Assembly (NCBI GenBank): GCA_018436705.1
Contig: JAHDLA010000018.1
Span: 248,001 to 312,000 of the forward strand
Source: Sedimentibacter sp.
Lineage (GTDB): Bacteria; Bacillota; Clostridia; Tissierellales; Sedimentibacteraceae
Length of the DNA stretch: 64,000 bases
Direction: 5' to 3'
The notes under the pieces were generated by a model that made no database searches, was not told the DNA's origin, and saw only the letters and a program-made list of their open reading frames with translations. Made by a program: the position numbers and the translations under genes. Below, in pieces: positions 36,598 through 45,480 of the stretch. The stretch's first letter is position 1; the number at the start of each line of letters is the position of its first letter.

Positions 36598-36626
36598 ATT
36601 GTACTATATCTTGAATTTCTTGTCAT
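36598..36626 (-). promoter_or_regulatory. Promoter-like pair upstream of the small ORF
   Basis: On the minus strand, -35 ATGACA (36621-36626), a 17-nt spacer and -10 TACAAT (36598-36603). Confidence 0.45.
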
Positions 36627-36661
36627 TTATTTCTTGAATTTTTGATTTAGAGGTAATAAAT

Positions 36662-37145
36662 GGACGAGGTTATCATCACATTACAATAAAAGTGGCAATT
36701 TAGTTAGAAAAATAAAGCTATCGGGGGAGTAAAATGGTTGGTGTTAACGCTAATATAACTTTTAAGCTTTTTTCGTGGGCTTTAACACCACCAACTATCG
36801 CCCTTGCTAGGTACTACAATCAAAAACGAATAGGGTGACATAAAATATGTCCCCCTATTACTTACCAATATATAAGCAAAACTCACTTTTTTATGCTATT
36901 ATTTTTCTAAATCTAAATTTAATTTTTCAGCTGTATCATAAATAATTCTATAATCTTCATCTGATGCTAATTCATACTCATATGATTTTAATGCATCCGG
37001 AACTTCTTTCCCAGCTTTCATCATGGCTATAGCAAATGAATTTTTAATATTTGAGTCTAAATCCTTACGTGCAGCAAATAGCGGCTGTGGGATTGGTTCA
37101 TCTTGCTAAAATATACGTAGTTTCCCTTCTTGAACAACATTGTTT
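36662..37145. repeat. Direct repeat copy 1 (phnD 3' end and terminator)
   Basis: This segment matches 45076-45480 in the same orientation, about 90% by eye. It spans the end of the phnD coding region, its terminator hairpin (about 36829-36859) and a further ~80 bp. Relative to copy 2 it has an ~87-bp insertion (about 36681-36767) and lacks 9 bp near 36990. The two copies bound an 8.3-kb unit. Confidence 0.88.
36902..37145 (-). pseudogene. phnD 3'-end fragment
   Basis: The minus frame gives the last ~80 residues of the PhnD-like protein at 45223-46119: VVQEGKLRIF, stop, QDEPIPQPLFAARKDLDS and on to KLNLDLEK at the same stop. An in-frame TAG replaces a Tyr codon, three codons are deleted (a Pro-Leu-Lys-Ser-Asn stretch is shortened), and there is no start. 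It is non-functional and records the duplication flanking the island. Confidence 0.88.
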
Positions 37146-37273
37146 ATTTTTGTGTTTTAACCCAGTTTATTTCATACTGCTACTTTGAAATTGCTCTTTT
37201 TTATGGTTGCTAATTTTTAGTGCAATTATGTTCCAAAAACCAGCAACCTATAATATTATCTTGCAAAATAGTA

Positions 37274-39007
37274 TTAATTGCTTTGATACTGTGTTTTTAG
37301 CATTGATGAGAAAATTCCTTGCTTTTCCTTTAATTGCATAGGTGTTCCCATTTCTGGAATACTACCATCTTTAATTACAACAATCTTATCCGCCCCTAAA
37401 ACCGTCCTCATGCGATGGGCAATAATTAAAACGGTCTTATTTTTTACTAACTCACTGAGTGCAATTTGAATTTTGCTCTCATTTTCCGCGTCAAGTGACG
37501 CCGTGGCCTCGTCAAGCAGAATAATCGGCGCATCTTTGAGGATTGCTCTGGCTATTGATATGCGTTGCCTTTCACCGCCGGACAACCTTTCGCCGTTTTC
37601 TCCGATCAGCGTGTCGTACCCCTGCGGAAGCTTCTTCACGAACTCATCACATTGTGCTAGTTGTGCCGCCCGCATCACATCTTCATCTGATGCACTCTTT
37701 TTGCCCAATCGTATGTTATCCATTACACTTGAATTGAATAGAGTTACATCCTGGAAAACGATGGAATAATAATTCAGTAAGGTTTCGGGATCGATTTTAG
37801 AGATGTCCTCTCCTCCAAGTGTTATAACACCTTTGTCAATATCCCAAAAGCGTGCGGACAACTTTGCAACCGTACTCTTTCCACCACCTGAAGGCCCAAC
37901 AAGCGCCGTTACCTCTCCTTGCTTTGCAGTAAAGCTGACATTTTTGAGCGTCTGCACGCCTTCAATATATGAGAAATCCACGTTGTTGAATTCAATATTG
38001 TAGCCTTTTGGATGAAACTCGGTTTTGCCCTCCTGCCTTGGCATTGCATCCATCTCTTTCATACGCTTTATGCGCACGTTCAAATACAGCAGCAACGCCA
38101 AATTTTCCAGAACCTCCATGATTGGGTTATAAACACGTGCCGTTACAACGAGAAAAACAAGATAAGTAAATATGCTCACAGATCCGCTGGATAAAAGATA
38201 TGCACCGGCCAGTATGACGCTGGGCAGGCCAAGCTTTAATAACACATGGGCTAAGTTGATCAGTGCACCGAGCAGCAATTCATTGCTAATTAAAAACTTC
38301 TCGTAATTGTCCAACTTTGTGTTTAAGGTATTTGCATAATCTCCTTCACGATTAAAAGATTTGATTTCATAAACGGAGTCCAGCCCCTCCTGAATATTAT
38401 CGGTTATATCCCTCTTTACATTGTAAACTTTTGTATGCAGCCTGTTTTGAAACTTTCGCGACAGATAGAATACCAAAATTGCAACCGGAACTACCCAGAA
38501 AACGGCGAGGGACATCTGCCAATTGTAAATAAACATCATGACGCCCATGATAAAAATCGTTACTACCGCCGCAAAAATCTGGGGAACTGCATGAGAAAAG
38601 AGCTGTTCGATTTGTGTGGCATCTTCCATGATTGTAGCGCTTAAGTCGGAAACATCTTTTTTGCCAAAGAACGCGAGCGGCAACTTTCGCAGCGTCTCAG
38701 CCAGGCTGATGCGTCTGCGTGAGCTTTCCTCATAAATCCGAGTGTAGGTTGAATCGTACTGAAAATAGGCGATTACAAACATGACAAGTAAAGCAGCTAT
38801 AGCCACAATTACATAATAGAGAATGCTACTCACCGGTTTGTCTGAGCCGGTTAACAGCGTGTTTATGTGTTGGTCCAAAAATTGAAAACCAAAAATAACC
38901 GGAATCATAAAGCTAATATCCATAATAGCCGACCATATAATTGAAACTATAAGATCTTTTGCCCCTTTTTCAGACAGCGCAAATTTTTCTTGAAAATATT
39001 TACTCAT
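37274..39007 (-). CDS. ABC exporter-fold half-transporter, second subunit
   Basis: A 577-aa fused membrane-ATPase protein. Six helices fill residues ~20-310. The ATPase has Walker A VGPSGGGKSTVAK (~370), signature LSGGERQRISIARAIL, Walker B IILLDEATASLD and H-loop IAHRMRT. The start is ATG at 39007 after AAGGAGC and overlaps the previous stop by 8 nt, so the two half-transporters are made together as a heterodimer. Such tandem pairs (IrtAB/YbtPQ-like) often handle siderophores, and the adjacent Fe-type importer and DtxR-like site support that, but drug or lipid export remains possible. Confidence 0.85.
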   Translation of the reverse strand: MSKYFQEKFALSEKGAKDLIVSIIWSAIMDISFMIPVIFGFQFLDQHINTLLTGSDKPVSSILYYVIVAIAALLVMFVIAYFQYDSTYTRIYEESSRRRISLAETLRKLPLAFFGKKDVSDLSATIMEDATQIEQLFSHAVPQIFAAVVTIFIMGVMMFIYNWQMSLAVFWVVPVAILVFYLSRKFQNRLHTKVYNVKRDITDNIQEGLDSVYEIKSFNREGDYANTLNTKLDNYEKFLISNELLLGALINLAHVLLKLGLPSVILAGAYLLSSGSVSIFTYLVFLVVTARVYNPIMEVLENLALLLYLNVRIKRMKEMDAMPRQEGKTEFHPKGYNIEFNNVDFSYIEGVQTLKNVSFTAKQGEVTALVGPSGGGKSTVAKLSARFWDIDKGVITLGGEDISKIDPETLLNYYSIVFQDVTLFNSSVMDNIRLGKKSASDEDVMRAAQLAQCDEFVKKLPQGYDTLIGENGERLSGGERQRISIARAILKDAPIILLDEATASLDAENESKIQIALSELVKNKTVLIIAHRMRTVLGADKIVVIKDGSIPEMGTPMQLKEKQGIFSSMLKTQYQSN

Positions 39008-40808
39008 ATTTAGCTCCTTTCTCCACATTGCTTTCGCTACCAATCTTCCATGCAACAGATTGCTGGTATTCGTTCCACATAGTTTTATACAAGCCGCCTT
39101 TACTTAGCAGTTCGTCATGCGTTCCTTCTTCTAAAACTTTTCCGTTATCAATTACTAAGATTCTGTCAACGTTGCGCACGCTGGTCAGACGATGAGCGAT
39201 CATTAACGTTGTTTTACCACGGCTCAGTTCTTTTAAGGCCTTTTGGATTAAATGCTCATTTTCAGGATCAGCGAAGGCAGTGGCTTCATCCAGAAGCACA
39301 ATCGGTGCATTTTTGACGAAGGCCCGGGCGAGCGCAATTCGCTGCTGCTCCCCCCCTGAAAGATATGTCCCTTTTGAGCCGATAACCGTATCCAGCCCAT
39401 CCCGCAAGCCCTCTATGATTTCTCGAGACTGCGAAGAATTGACGGCGCTTTGGATCTCTTCCTCCGTGACGTTTTTCTTGCCGAAGATGATGTTCTCTCT
39501 CAGCGATTCCTTAAACAGCTTCGTGTTCTGGAATACAAAGGATACATTGTCCATCAGCTCTTTTTTGGGGATATCTTTCACGTTGATTCCTCCGACCAAG
39601 ACTTCGCCTTCGTCCGCATCCCAGAATCGTGCGGCCAGACGGGCAATAGTCGTCTTTCCGCCGCCCGAAGCCCCGACAAGTGCAATCGTCTCACCTTCGC
39701 TTAACTTAAAGCTAATTCCGTCTACAGCCCGTTTGTCGGCTCCTTCATATGAAAAAACGACGTTTTTGAATTCCAGAGAGTGACTTTTGATATCCCTCGG
39801 AATTTTGCTGTAGCTCATTGAGGGATAGTTAAGAAGGTTATCCAGTCGGTCGATCGCCTGCTCTGCAATCATGCTGTTTTGCTGAAAATACATCGACTTC
39901 ATCAGCAGCATCGTAAAAATCGGCGATATCAGAATGTAGAAGATAAAATTTGCCAGTACAAGGCTGAGATTTTCACCATTTCCCACCAAAAGTATAGCCA
40001 TTGGAATCAAGAAAAACGCGGCAGATTGCATGATAATGGTGTAAAACGACATAGGCTTACGCCAGAGCAATGTATATGCATGCACCATCTCTTTATATCT
40101 GATGATGCTGTTATAAAAGCGTTTAAAAGAAAATATAGACTGACCGAATGTTTTGACGACTGGAATACCACGTACATATTCCACTGATTCAGAACTCATT
40201 TCTTCCAAAGAATCAAAATACTTTTTTTGAAACTCTTTCCCTTTGGTGCTTGTCATAAACTTCATGGTAATAAAGCCCATAATAATTGGGACAAGAGAAG
40301 CAAGCCCCATTCGCCAATCAACAGCAAAAATCAAAACAAGCAAAATAATTGGGGATACAATGGCGCCTGCCATATCGGGCAGTTGATGTGCCAAAAACGT
40401 ATGTGTAGTTCCTGCTCCATCGTTGACAATCTTTCGCATTTTACCACTTGAATACGTGTCAAAGAACCCCAGTGGCATAGACATTATTTTTTGCATGCCG
40501 ACTTTCTGTAATCCGACCTCTACGCGGAAAGCCGCGAGATGTGAACTCATCAGCGCACAGAAATAGACTACGACACCGGCTATTGCACTTGCAAAAGCCA
40601 ACCACGCATAAGTGCCTACACTAGAAATGTCAATCGCCTGTGGAGTTGATAATATATTACGAGTAATGTACCACACCAATACAAAAGGTATGATGTTTAG
40701 TATGGCGGACAGCCCTGACAATATCAACGACAAGGGCAACAATACTTTTTTTCTGCCCATATAAGGTTTGAATCTGTTTAATACGGATTTTTTCTTGATT
40801 TTTTGCAT
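39000..40808 (-). CDS. ABC exporter-fold half-transporter, first subunit
   Basis: A 602-aa half-transporter with six membrane helices (about 25-320). The ATPase has Walker A VGASGGGKTTIAR (~385), signature LSGGEQQRIALARAF, Walker B IVLLDEATAFADPENE and IAHRLTS. The C-terminus has a short extra tail (SVAWKIGSESNVEKGAKYE). It starts after AGGAGGTTAAAGG. In this half the residue after the Walker B Glu region is Ala-Phe-Ala-Asp rather than Ala-Ser-Leu-Asp. Upstream lie a DtxR-like dyad and a CTCAACT/AGTTGAG dyad. With the next gene it forms one transporter. Confidence 0.86.
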   Translation of the reverse strand: MQKIKKKSVLNRFKPYMGRKKVLLPLSLILSGLSAILNIIPFVLVWYITRNILSTPQAIDISSVGTYAWLAFASAIAGVVVYFCALMSSHLAAFRVEVGLQKVGMQKIMSMPLGFFDTYSSGKMRKIVNDGAGTTHTFLAHQLPDMAGAIVSPIILLVLIFAVDWRMGLASLVPIIMGFITMKFMTSTKGKEFQKKYFDSLEEMSSESVEYVRGIPVVKTFGQSIFSFKRFYNSIIRYKEMVHAYTLLWRKPMSFYTIIMQSAAFFLIPMAILLVGNGENLSLVLANFIFYILISPIFTMLLMKSMYFQQNSMIAEQAIDRLDNLLNYPSMSYSKIPRDIKSHSLEFKNVVFSYEGADKRAVDGISFKLSEGETIALVGASGGGKTTIARLAARFWDADEGEVLVGGINVKDIPKKELMDNVSFVFQNTKLFKESLRENIIFGKKNVTEEEIQSAVNSSQSREIIEGLRDGLDTVIGSKGTYLSGGEQQRIALARAFVKNAPIVLLDEATAFADPENEHLIQKALKELSRGKTTLMIAHRLTSVRNVDRILVIDNGKVLEEGTHDELLSKGGLYKTMWNEYQQSVAWKIGSESNVEKGAKYE

Positions 40809-40843
40809 TCCTTTAACCTCCTAATTCTATTTTGTATATATTT

Positions 40844-40862
40844 CTCAACTGTTGAAGTTGAG
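40844..40862. promoter_or_regulatory. Inverted repeat in the leader of the ABC pair
   Basis: Arms CTCAACT and AGTTGAG (7 bp perfect) with a 5-nt centre, about 35 bp upstream of the start. It may be a repressor site or an mRNA hairpin. Confidence 0.35.
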
Positions 40863-40887
40863 TTACTTTCCTTTCTTTTTATACATT

Positions 40888-40903
40888 GTTAGTATTAACT
40901 AAC
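40888..40903. promoter_or_regulatory. Iron-regulator-like palindrome upstream of the ABC pair
   Basis: Arms GTTAGT and ACTAAC with a 4-nt AT centre. The core resembles the larger dyad at 44964-44985, which heads the Fe-type importer, and the TTAGxTTAG...CTAA pattern of DtxR/IdeR sites. Confidence 0.5.
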
Positions 40904-41127
40904 TATTGTGCTAAAAAAATATTCCACCTATAGTATCTGATGAGAATATAGTTTTTTAATACCGGAATCGACACGCTTCCCGAAGATACAAAAAACAGAG
41001 AGTGTGAACTCCATGGTATGACCTTACAAATAGATTGATTTACACCAAATTTATTTCAGTACCTTTGATGTTTTTAAAATCGATAAGCTCAAGTATGATA
41101 TCAATTCTTATTATGCCTGCCATGCTT
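40904..41127. other. Region between the ABC pair and the Fe-type importer
   Basis: About 220 bp. One minus frame near 41040-41100 reads RIDIILELIDFKNIKGTEIN and then breaks, possibly a gene remnant. No promoter, repeat or RNA was recognised. Confidence 0.3.
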
Positions 41128-42156
41128 TTATAAGATAACATGATGCCGCTTGATACAAAATGATATATTGTCCCCAACTTTGTACTCATCTTCGTTTGAT
41201 GCCTTTATAATTAACTCATAACCCTCTGTATCTACTATATATTCTATATGATCCCCTCTATGTGTAAGATGTTTGACTACTGCTGTATGCTGACCTGAAT
41301 TACATATTTCAATATCCTCCGGTCTGATAGTTGCAGCTTTGTGATGTTGGCATTGCTTTAGGAAACGAGGACATCTATCACCTGCTTTAAAGATATTATT
41401 CTTTCCAACAAATTCTGCTACAAAGAGATTGTCGCTATGCTTATATATTCCCATAGGTGTACCCTGCTGCATTATTTTGCCTTCATTCATTATTACTATT
41501 CTGTCCGCTATTTCAAATGCTTCCTGCTGGTCATGTGTAACGTATATTGTTGTTATACCAAGTTCTTTTTGAATATCTTTTATCTCAGAAATTAAAGAAA
41601 TTTTCAGATTAGCATCCAGATTGGCAAGGGGCTCATCCAACAGCAATAATGACGGCTGATACACCAAAGAGCGTGCCAGAGCTATCCTCTGCTTTTCTCC
41701 GCCTGATAATTCATCTGGATAACGCCCTTCATATCCTTTCATGTGGACAATATCTAGTATATTCTCTATAGCAGACTTCGCCTCAGCTTTTGAGAACCTA
41801 TGTGCTTTTAATGGCAACTCAATATTCTGATATACTGTCATATGAGGCCAAAGTGCATATGATTGGAATACAAAACCAATATTACGCTTTTCAGCAGGTA
41901 CACTTATTCTTTTGTCTTTATTAAATAATGTTACATCATTGTATTCTATGCTACCACAGTCAGGCTTTATTAATCCACTTATAGCACTAAGTAAGGTACT
42001 CTTGCCGCAGCCTGATGGACCTAGAATTACAATCAATTCTCCTGATGCTATATCCAGATTGAAGTTCTCTATAATACGCTTTCTAGATGTTGCTTTATCA
42101 TCTTTATCAGTGTTTTTATATGATACCGTTAGATTATCTATTTTTAATATACTCAT
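41128..42156 (-). CDS. Fe(III)/polyamine-type ABC ATPase (FbpC/PotA-like)
   Basis: A 342-aa ATPase: Walker A LGPSGCGKSTLLSA (~40), Q-loop QSYALWPHM, signature LSGGEKQRIALARSL, Walker B LLLLDEPLANLDANLK and H-loop VTHDQQEA. A C-terminal TOBE-type region (ATIRPEDIEICN) follows. A Cys/His-rich patch at ~262 (RCPRFLKQCQHH) is unusual and may bind metal. It overlaps the permease by 4 nt. It powers the importer encoded just upstream. Confidence 0.87.
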   Translation of the reverse strand: MSILKIDNLTVSYKNTDKDDKATSRKRIIENFNLDIASGELIVILGPSGCGKSTLLSAISGLIKPDCGSIEYNDVTLFNKDKRISVPAEKRNIGFVFQSYALWPHMTVYQNIELPLKAHRFSKAEAKSAIENILDIVHMKGYEGRYPDELSGGEKQRIALARSLVYQPSLLLLDEPLANLDANLKISLISEIKDIQKELGITTIYVTHDQQEAFEIADRIVIMNEGKIMQQGTPMGIYKHSDNLFVAEFVGKNNIFKAGDRCPRFLKQCQHHKAATIRPEDIEICNSGQHTAVVKHLTHRGDHIEYIVDTEGYELIIKASNEDEYKVGDNISFCIKRHHVIL

Positions 42157-43850
42157 GATTTATACCCTCTTGAACCTAGTTTTCGTAATATAATGTGTCC
42201 CGTTACACTTAGCAATATAACGATTACTGATATTGCTGATGTCATCTCCAATCCGTATGAATTTGATTGAATAGTAAACATCATTACCCCCAGAGTTTTT
42301 GTGCCTGATGTATAGAGGAGCAAAGATATAGGAATTTCTTTTAGCGCTATTAAAAAGCAGATTAAATATCCCGATAGCATAGAGTCCTTTATATGTGGTA
42401 AAAACAATCTGGTATATCTGTTAAACATACTAATACTCATCGTCATAGCAGCTTTATCCAGTGATTTATCCAGGTTTTTTGCAGCTCCTAGCATTTGCTT
42501 GATACAAACCGGTATGAAGAGCACAATATAAGTTACTACAATAATCGACGCTGTACCATACAATTTAAAAGGTTCATTTATCCATGCAAACATAGCTGCA
42601 ACTGCCAAAATCATATTGGGGACAGCAATCGGAAGCTGTGCAATATTCATCAGCATCTTTGACATTCCATTCTTTCTATATGTGTAGAAATACACAATCA
42701 TACTAGCTATTATTGATGCAATTGCTGCACCGATTATTCCATATAGTAGACTGTTAATCAAGGGCTGCGTCAGCAGATTTTCCTGAGAAAACAGTCTGAC
42801 ATAGTTTGCTGTAGTCAGGTTCTCTTTGCTGAATGCCAATCCCCATCTCTTAAAGAGCGAAGATACGACAATTGTAATAAACGGAATAATAACTGAAAAC
42901 ACAAAGAAAATCTTGATTATTATATCGATTAGTTTTTGCCATTTGCCTAACTTAAGTTCTGAAACACTATTGCTTTTATTTGATGCACTAATGGCATAGT
43001 GTTTTCTCTTGATTATTTTTTCTGAGAGCAAAAACAAAGCAAGTGCAATAACTATAAGGAGTATAGATAATACTGCAACAACACCAAGATTTAAGTCTGA
43101 CATTGCGCTGAATACTCTTGTTGTAAGAACTTCCTTACCAGTTGGCAGTAATATCTGCGCTGATACACCAAAGTTCGCCATACTTCGGCTGACTACTAGC
43201 AGACCAGTAGAAATAAATGAAGGAATAACCAAAGGAAGTATTACTCGGAAGATTATCTGTGATTTTTTCACACCGCATACTCTAGCACTTTGCTCTATGT
43301 CTGCACTTAGTAACTTTAGAGCATTTCCTACACCATAGTACACCAATGGATATAGATGCAATGCCAAAATAACAGCACTTGCAAATATCGTGTATTCATT
43401 AAATGTGTACTTAATGGATGGAAAAATTATCTTTAGTATTCGGTTAAGATAGCCCCCTCTGCTGACAACTTCTATCCACGATACAGAGAGAATATATGCA
43501 GGAATTGTAAAAGATAAAAACACAAAAGTATCCAACGTCTTTTTATGCTGATAATCCGTTTTATGCCTAATAAATGCCAAAAAACCGCCAATTAACCAAG
43601 CACCTATTAATGTAAGTGTAACCATACTAAACGTATTGATCAGTGCTTTATAGGTGGTTGACGACTCAAATGCCAGTTTATAGCTTTCAAAGCTAAAATA
43701 CCCATCGTGGCTAATGCTGGTTATTGCAATCATCACAATAGGATATAAAACAAATACTATAATCAGCATTAAGAGAATAAAAGGAATTGCATTATTAAAA
43801 TGCATTCCTTTTTTGACAAAGTGTCTAGTGGAAGATTGTTTGATATTCAT
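42153..43850 (-). CDS. Fused two-domain Fe-type ABC permease (FbpB-like)
   Basis: A 565-aa permease made of two homologous halves, each about six helices with a coupling loop (SARVCGVKKSQIIFRVILPL in the first; KAAMTMSISMFNRYTRLFLP in the second). This double layout is characteristic of FbpB/SfuB-type iron transporters, and some thiamine or phosphonate transporters share it. Start ATG at 43850 with GAGGA 10 nt upstream, inside the end of the binding-protein gene (26-nt overlap). It serves the binding protein and ATPase around it. Confidence 0.87.
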   Translation of the reverse strand: MNIKQSSTRHFVKKGMHFNNAIPFILLMLIIVFVLYPIVMIAITSISHDGYFSFESYKLAFESSTTYKALINTFSMVTLTLIGAWLIGGFLAFIRHKTDYQHKKTLDTFVFLSFTIPAYILSVSWIEVVSRGGYLNRILKIIFPSIKYTFNEYTIFASAVILALHLYPLVYYGVGNALKLLSADIEQSARVCGVKKSQIIFRVILPLVIPSFISTGLLVVSRSMANFGVSAQILLPTGKEVLTTRVFSAMSDLNLGVVAVLSILLIVIALALFLLSEKIIKRKHYAISASNKSNSVSELKLGKWQKLIDIIIKIFFVFSVIIPFITIVVSSLFKRWGLAFSKENLTTANYVRLFSQENLLTQPLINSLLYGIIGAAIASIIASMIVYFYTYRKNGMSKMLMNIAQLPIAVPNMILAVAAMFAWINEPFKLYGTASIIVVTYIVLFIPVCIKQMLGAAKNLDKSLDKAAMTMSISMFNRYTRLFLPHIKDSMLSGYLICFLIALKEIPISLLLYTSGTKTLGVMMFTIQSNSYGLEMTSAISVIVILLSVTGHIILRKLGSRGYKS

Positions 43851-44901
43851 TCTTTATTTTTTCCTCATTAGCTGTAGCTGCATCCCAATCTACAGAGAAG
43901 ACTTCAACACCCTCAGGAAGAAATGCATTTTCAATATCTGTTCTTACACTTACAAAACCAAAATTAGTTGTTATAGTCTGTGCTTTCTTTGAAAGGATGA
44001 AATTTACGAATTTATTAGCTATTTCCTGCTGTGCATCACTACGGCTGTCATCCACAGGAATTGCTATAGGACGCTCTAGTGCAATAGCACCTTCGCTAGG
44101 CCATACAGCTTCTAATGGCACGTCAAACCCCTCTTTTTTACCTTTGTTTTGTAGACGGATAATTGAGTCATGTGGCGCAATACCTACAGCAAACTGACCT
44201 TCCATGATTTGAGATGGAACTAATCCATTTGATTTACTCAGCATAATACCATTATCTTTTAGTGCTTGGAAGTAATCATCATTGTTGCCTTCCAATTCAT
44301 ATAAAGCTGAAGCAATAGCAAATGCTGTTGCAGATTGGCTTGCGTCAGCCATTACTGCAATGTCCTTATATTCTTCACCTGATAAACCAGCAAAACTTGC
44401 AGGAACAACATCACTTAGCATAGTATTGTTATACATAATTATTACATAGCGTTCATTTACTAGTGCGTAGTTTCTGCTTTCCCATACATATTTACTATCG
44501 ATGTTGTCAATGTCCTTTATGTTTAAAGGCATAAGCAGATCTGCATCATCTAGTTTGTTGTATACCAGCGGGTCAGAACCCCATACAACATCAGCCTGGA
44601 TTGAACCTGCTTCACTCTCTGCCCATACCTTGCTGCGAAGCTGTCCACAGCTCATAATTGTCATGTCAAGTACATCACCGTTTTCTGCTTCAAATGCTTC
44701 TTCCAGTTTGTTTATCATGGCTTCTGGACCAGACAAGTATACTAGAATTTTTTCATCAGCACTATCTTCTGATGCTTCCTTTGCTTCCGCATTTTCTGCT
44801 GGAGCTTCTGATACTGTATCAACACCCGCTGACTGACACCCTGTTAATACAGAAAGTGCTAAAATCAAAATAACAACCAATAAAGTTACTACTTTCTTCA
44901 T
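43825..44901 (-). CDS. Fe(III)-type periplasmic/lipoprotein binding protein (FbpA-like)
   Basis: A 358-aa lipoprotein: MKKVVTLLVVILILALSVLT then lipobox TGC. The mature part is a family-1 extracellular binding protein (VYLSGPEAMINKLEEAFEAE, IQADVVWGSDPLVYNKLDDA, WPSEGAIALERPIAIP). FbpA-like proteins bind Fe(III), but related ones bind phosphonates, thiamine or sulfate; the operator upstream favours iron. Start ATG at 44901 after AAGGAGG. A strong promoter (44991-45019) with a palindrome at its start point controls it. Confidence 0.83.
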   Translation of the reverse strand: MKKVVTLLVVILILALSVLTGCQSAGVDTVSEAPAENAEAKEASEDSADEKILVYLSGPEAMINKLEEAFEAENGDVLDMTIMSCGQLRSKVWAESEAGSIQADVVWGSDPLVYNKLDDADLLMPLNIKDIDNIDSKYVWESRNYALVNERYVIIMYNNTMLSDVVPASFAGLSGEEYKDIAVMADASQSATAFAIASALYELEGNNDDYFQALKDNGIMLSKSNGLVPSQIMEGQFAVGIAPHDSIIRLQNKGKKEGFDVPLEAVWPSEGAIALERPIAIPVDDSRSDAQQEIANKFVNFILSKKAQTITTNFGFVSVRTDIENAFLPEGVEVFSVDWDAATANEEKIKNEYQTIFH

Positions 44902-44963
44902 TATTAGCCTCCTTATATGTAAATCTATCACTGATTAGCGCTTGCTAAAACAACGATTAAATT

Positions 44964-44985
44964 TTAGTTAGTTATAGCTAACTAA
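44964..44985. promoter_or_regulatory. DtxR/IdeR-like operator of the Fe-type importer
   Basis: Arms TTAGTTAG and CTAACTAA (8 bp perfect) surround a 6-nt centre TTATAG. It overlaps the predicted start point of the promoter at 44991-45019, so bound repressor would block transcription. The arms resemble the TTAGGTTAG/CTAACCTAA pattern of DtxR-family iron-dependent repressors. Confidence 0.68.
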
Positions 44986-44990
44986 CATGA

Positions 44991-45019
44991 AGTATACACT
45001 TGTAATAGATAAATGTCAA
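44991..45019 (-). promoter_or_regulatory. Promoter of the Fe-type importer operon
   Basis: Consensus minus-strand boxes: -35 TTGACA (45014-45019), exactly 17 nt, -10 TATACT (44991-44996). Confidence 0.82.
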
Positions 45020-45075
45020 TTACTTTATTTATGTTTTAACAAATCAGCTGATTGATTTATGACAAGGGGTGACAG

Positions 45076-45480
45076 GGACGGGGTTATCGTCACATTTTTT
45101 CGTGGACTTTAACACCACCAACTATCACACTTGCTATGTACAATCAAAAATGAATAGGGTGACATATTTTATGTCACCCTATTACTCAGCAATTTATAAA
45201 TAAAACTCACTTTTTTATTCTATTATTTCTCTAAATCTAAATTTAATTTTTCAGCTGCATCATAAATAATTTTATAATCTTCATCTGATGCTAATTCATA
45301 CCCATTTGATTTTAATGGTTCTAATGCATCCGGAACTTCTTTTCCAGCTTTCATCATGGCTATAGCAAATGAATTTTTAATATTTGAGTCTAAATCTTTA
45401 CGTGCAGCAAATAGCGACTGAGGTATTGGTTCATTTTGATAAACTATACGTAGTTCCCCTTCTTGAATAACATTATTTTC
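45076..45480. repeat. Direct repeat copy 2 (phnD 3' end and terminator)
   Basis: The counterpart of 36662-37145, in the same orientation. This copy is continuous with the intact phnD gene, so it is likely the parental sequence. Confidence 0.88.
45153..45183 (-). terminator. Terminator of the phn operon
   Basis: A 13-bp perfect stem (AATAGGGTGACAT with ATGTCACCCTATT, 5-nt loop). On the minus strand TTCATTTTTG follows. It lies about 40 bp past the phnD stop and is duplicated, slightly altered, in repeat copy 1. Confidence 0.75.

Noticed and set aside
36738..36796. GTTGGTGTTAA ... TTAACACCACCAAC hairpin in repeat copy 1
   Set aside because: The pairing is interrupted and half lies in the copy-1 insertion, so it is likely a by-product of the rearrangement.
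37205..37248. GGTTGCT/AGCAACC stem downstream of the ABC pair
   Set aside because: Seven base pairs, long loop and no T run on the minus strand; not convincing as a terminator.
39280..39783. 167-codon plus frame inside the ABC half-transporter gene
   Set aside because: It lies wholly antisense to a well-supported ATPase domain, so it is a shadow.
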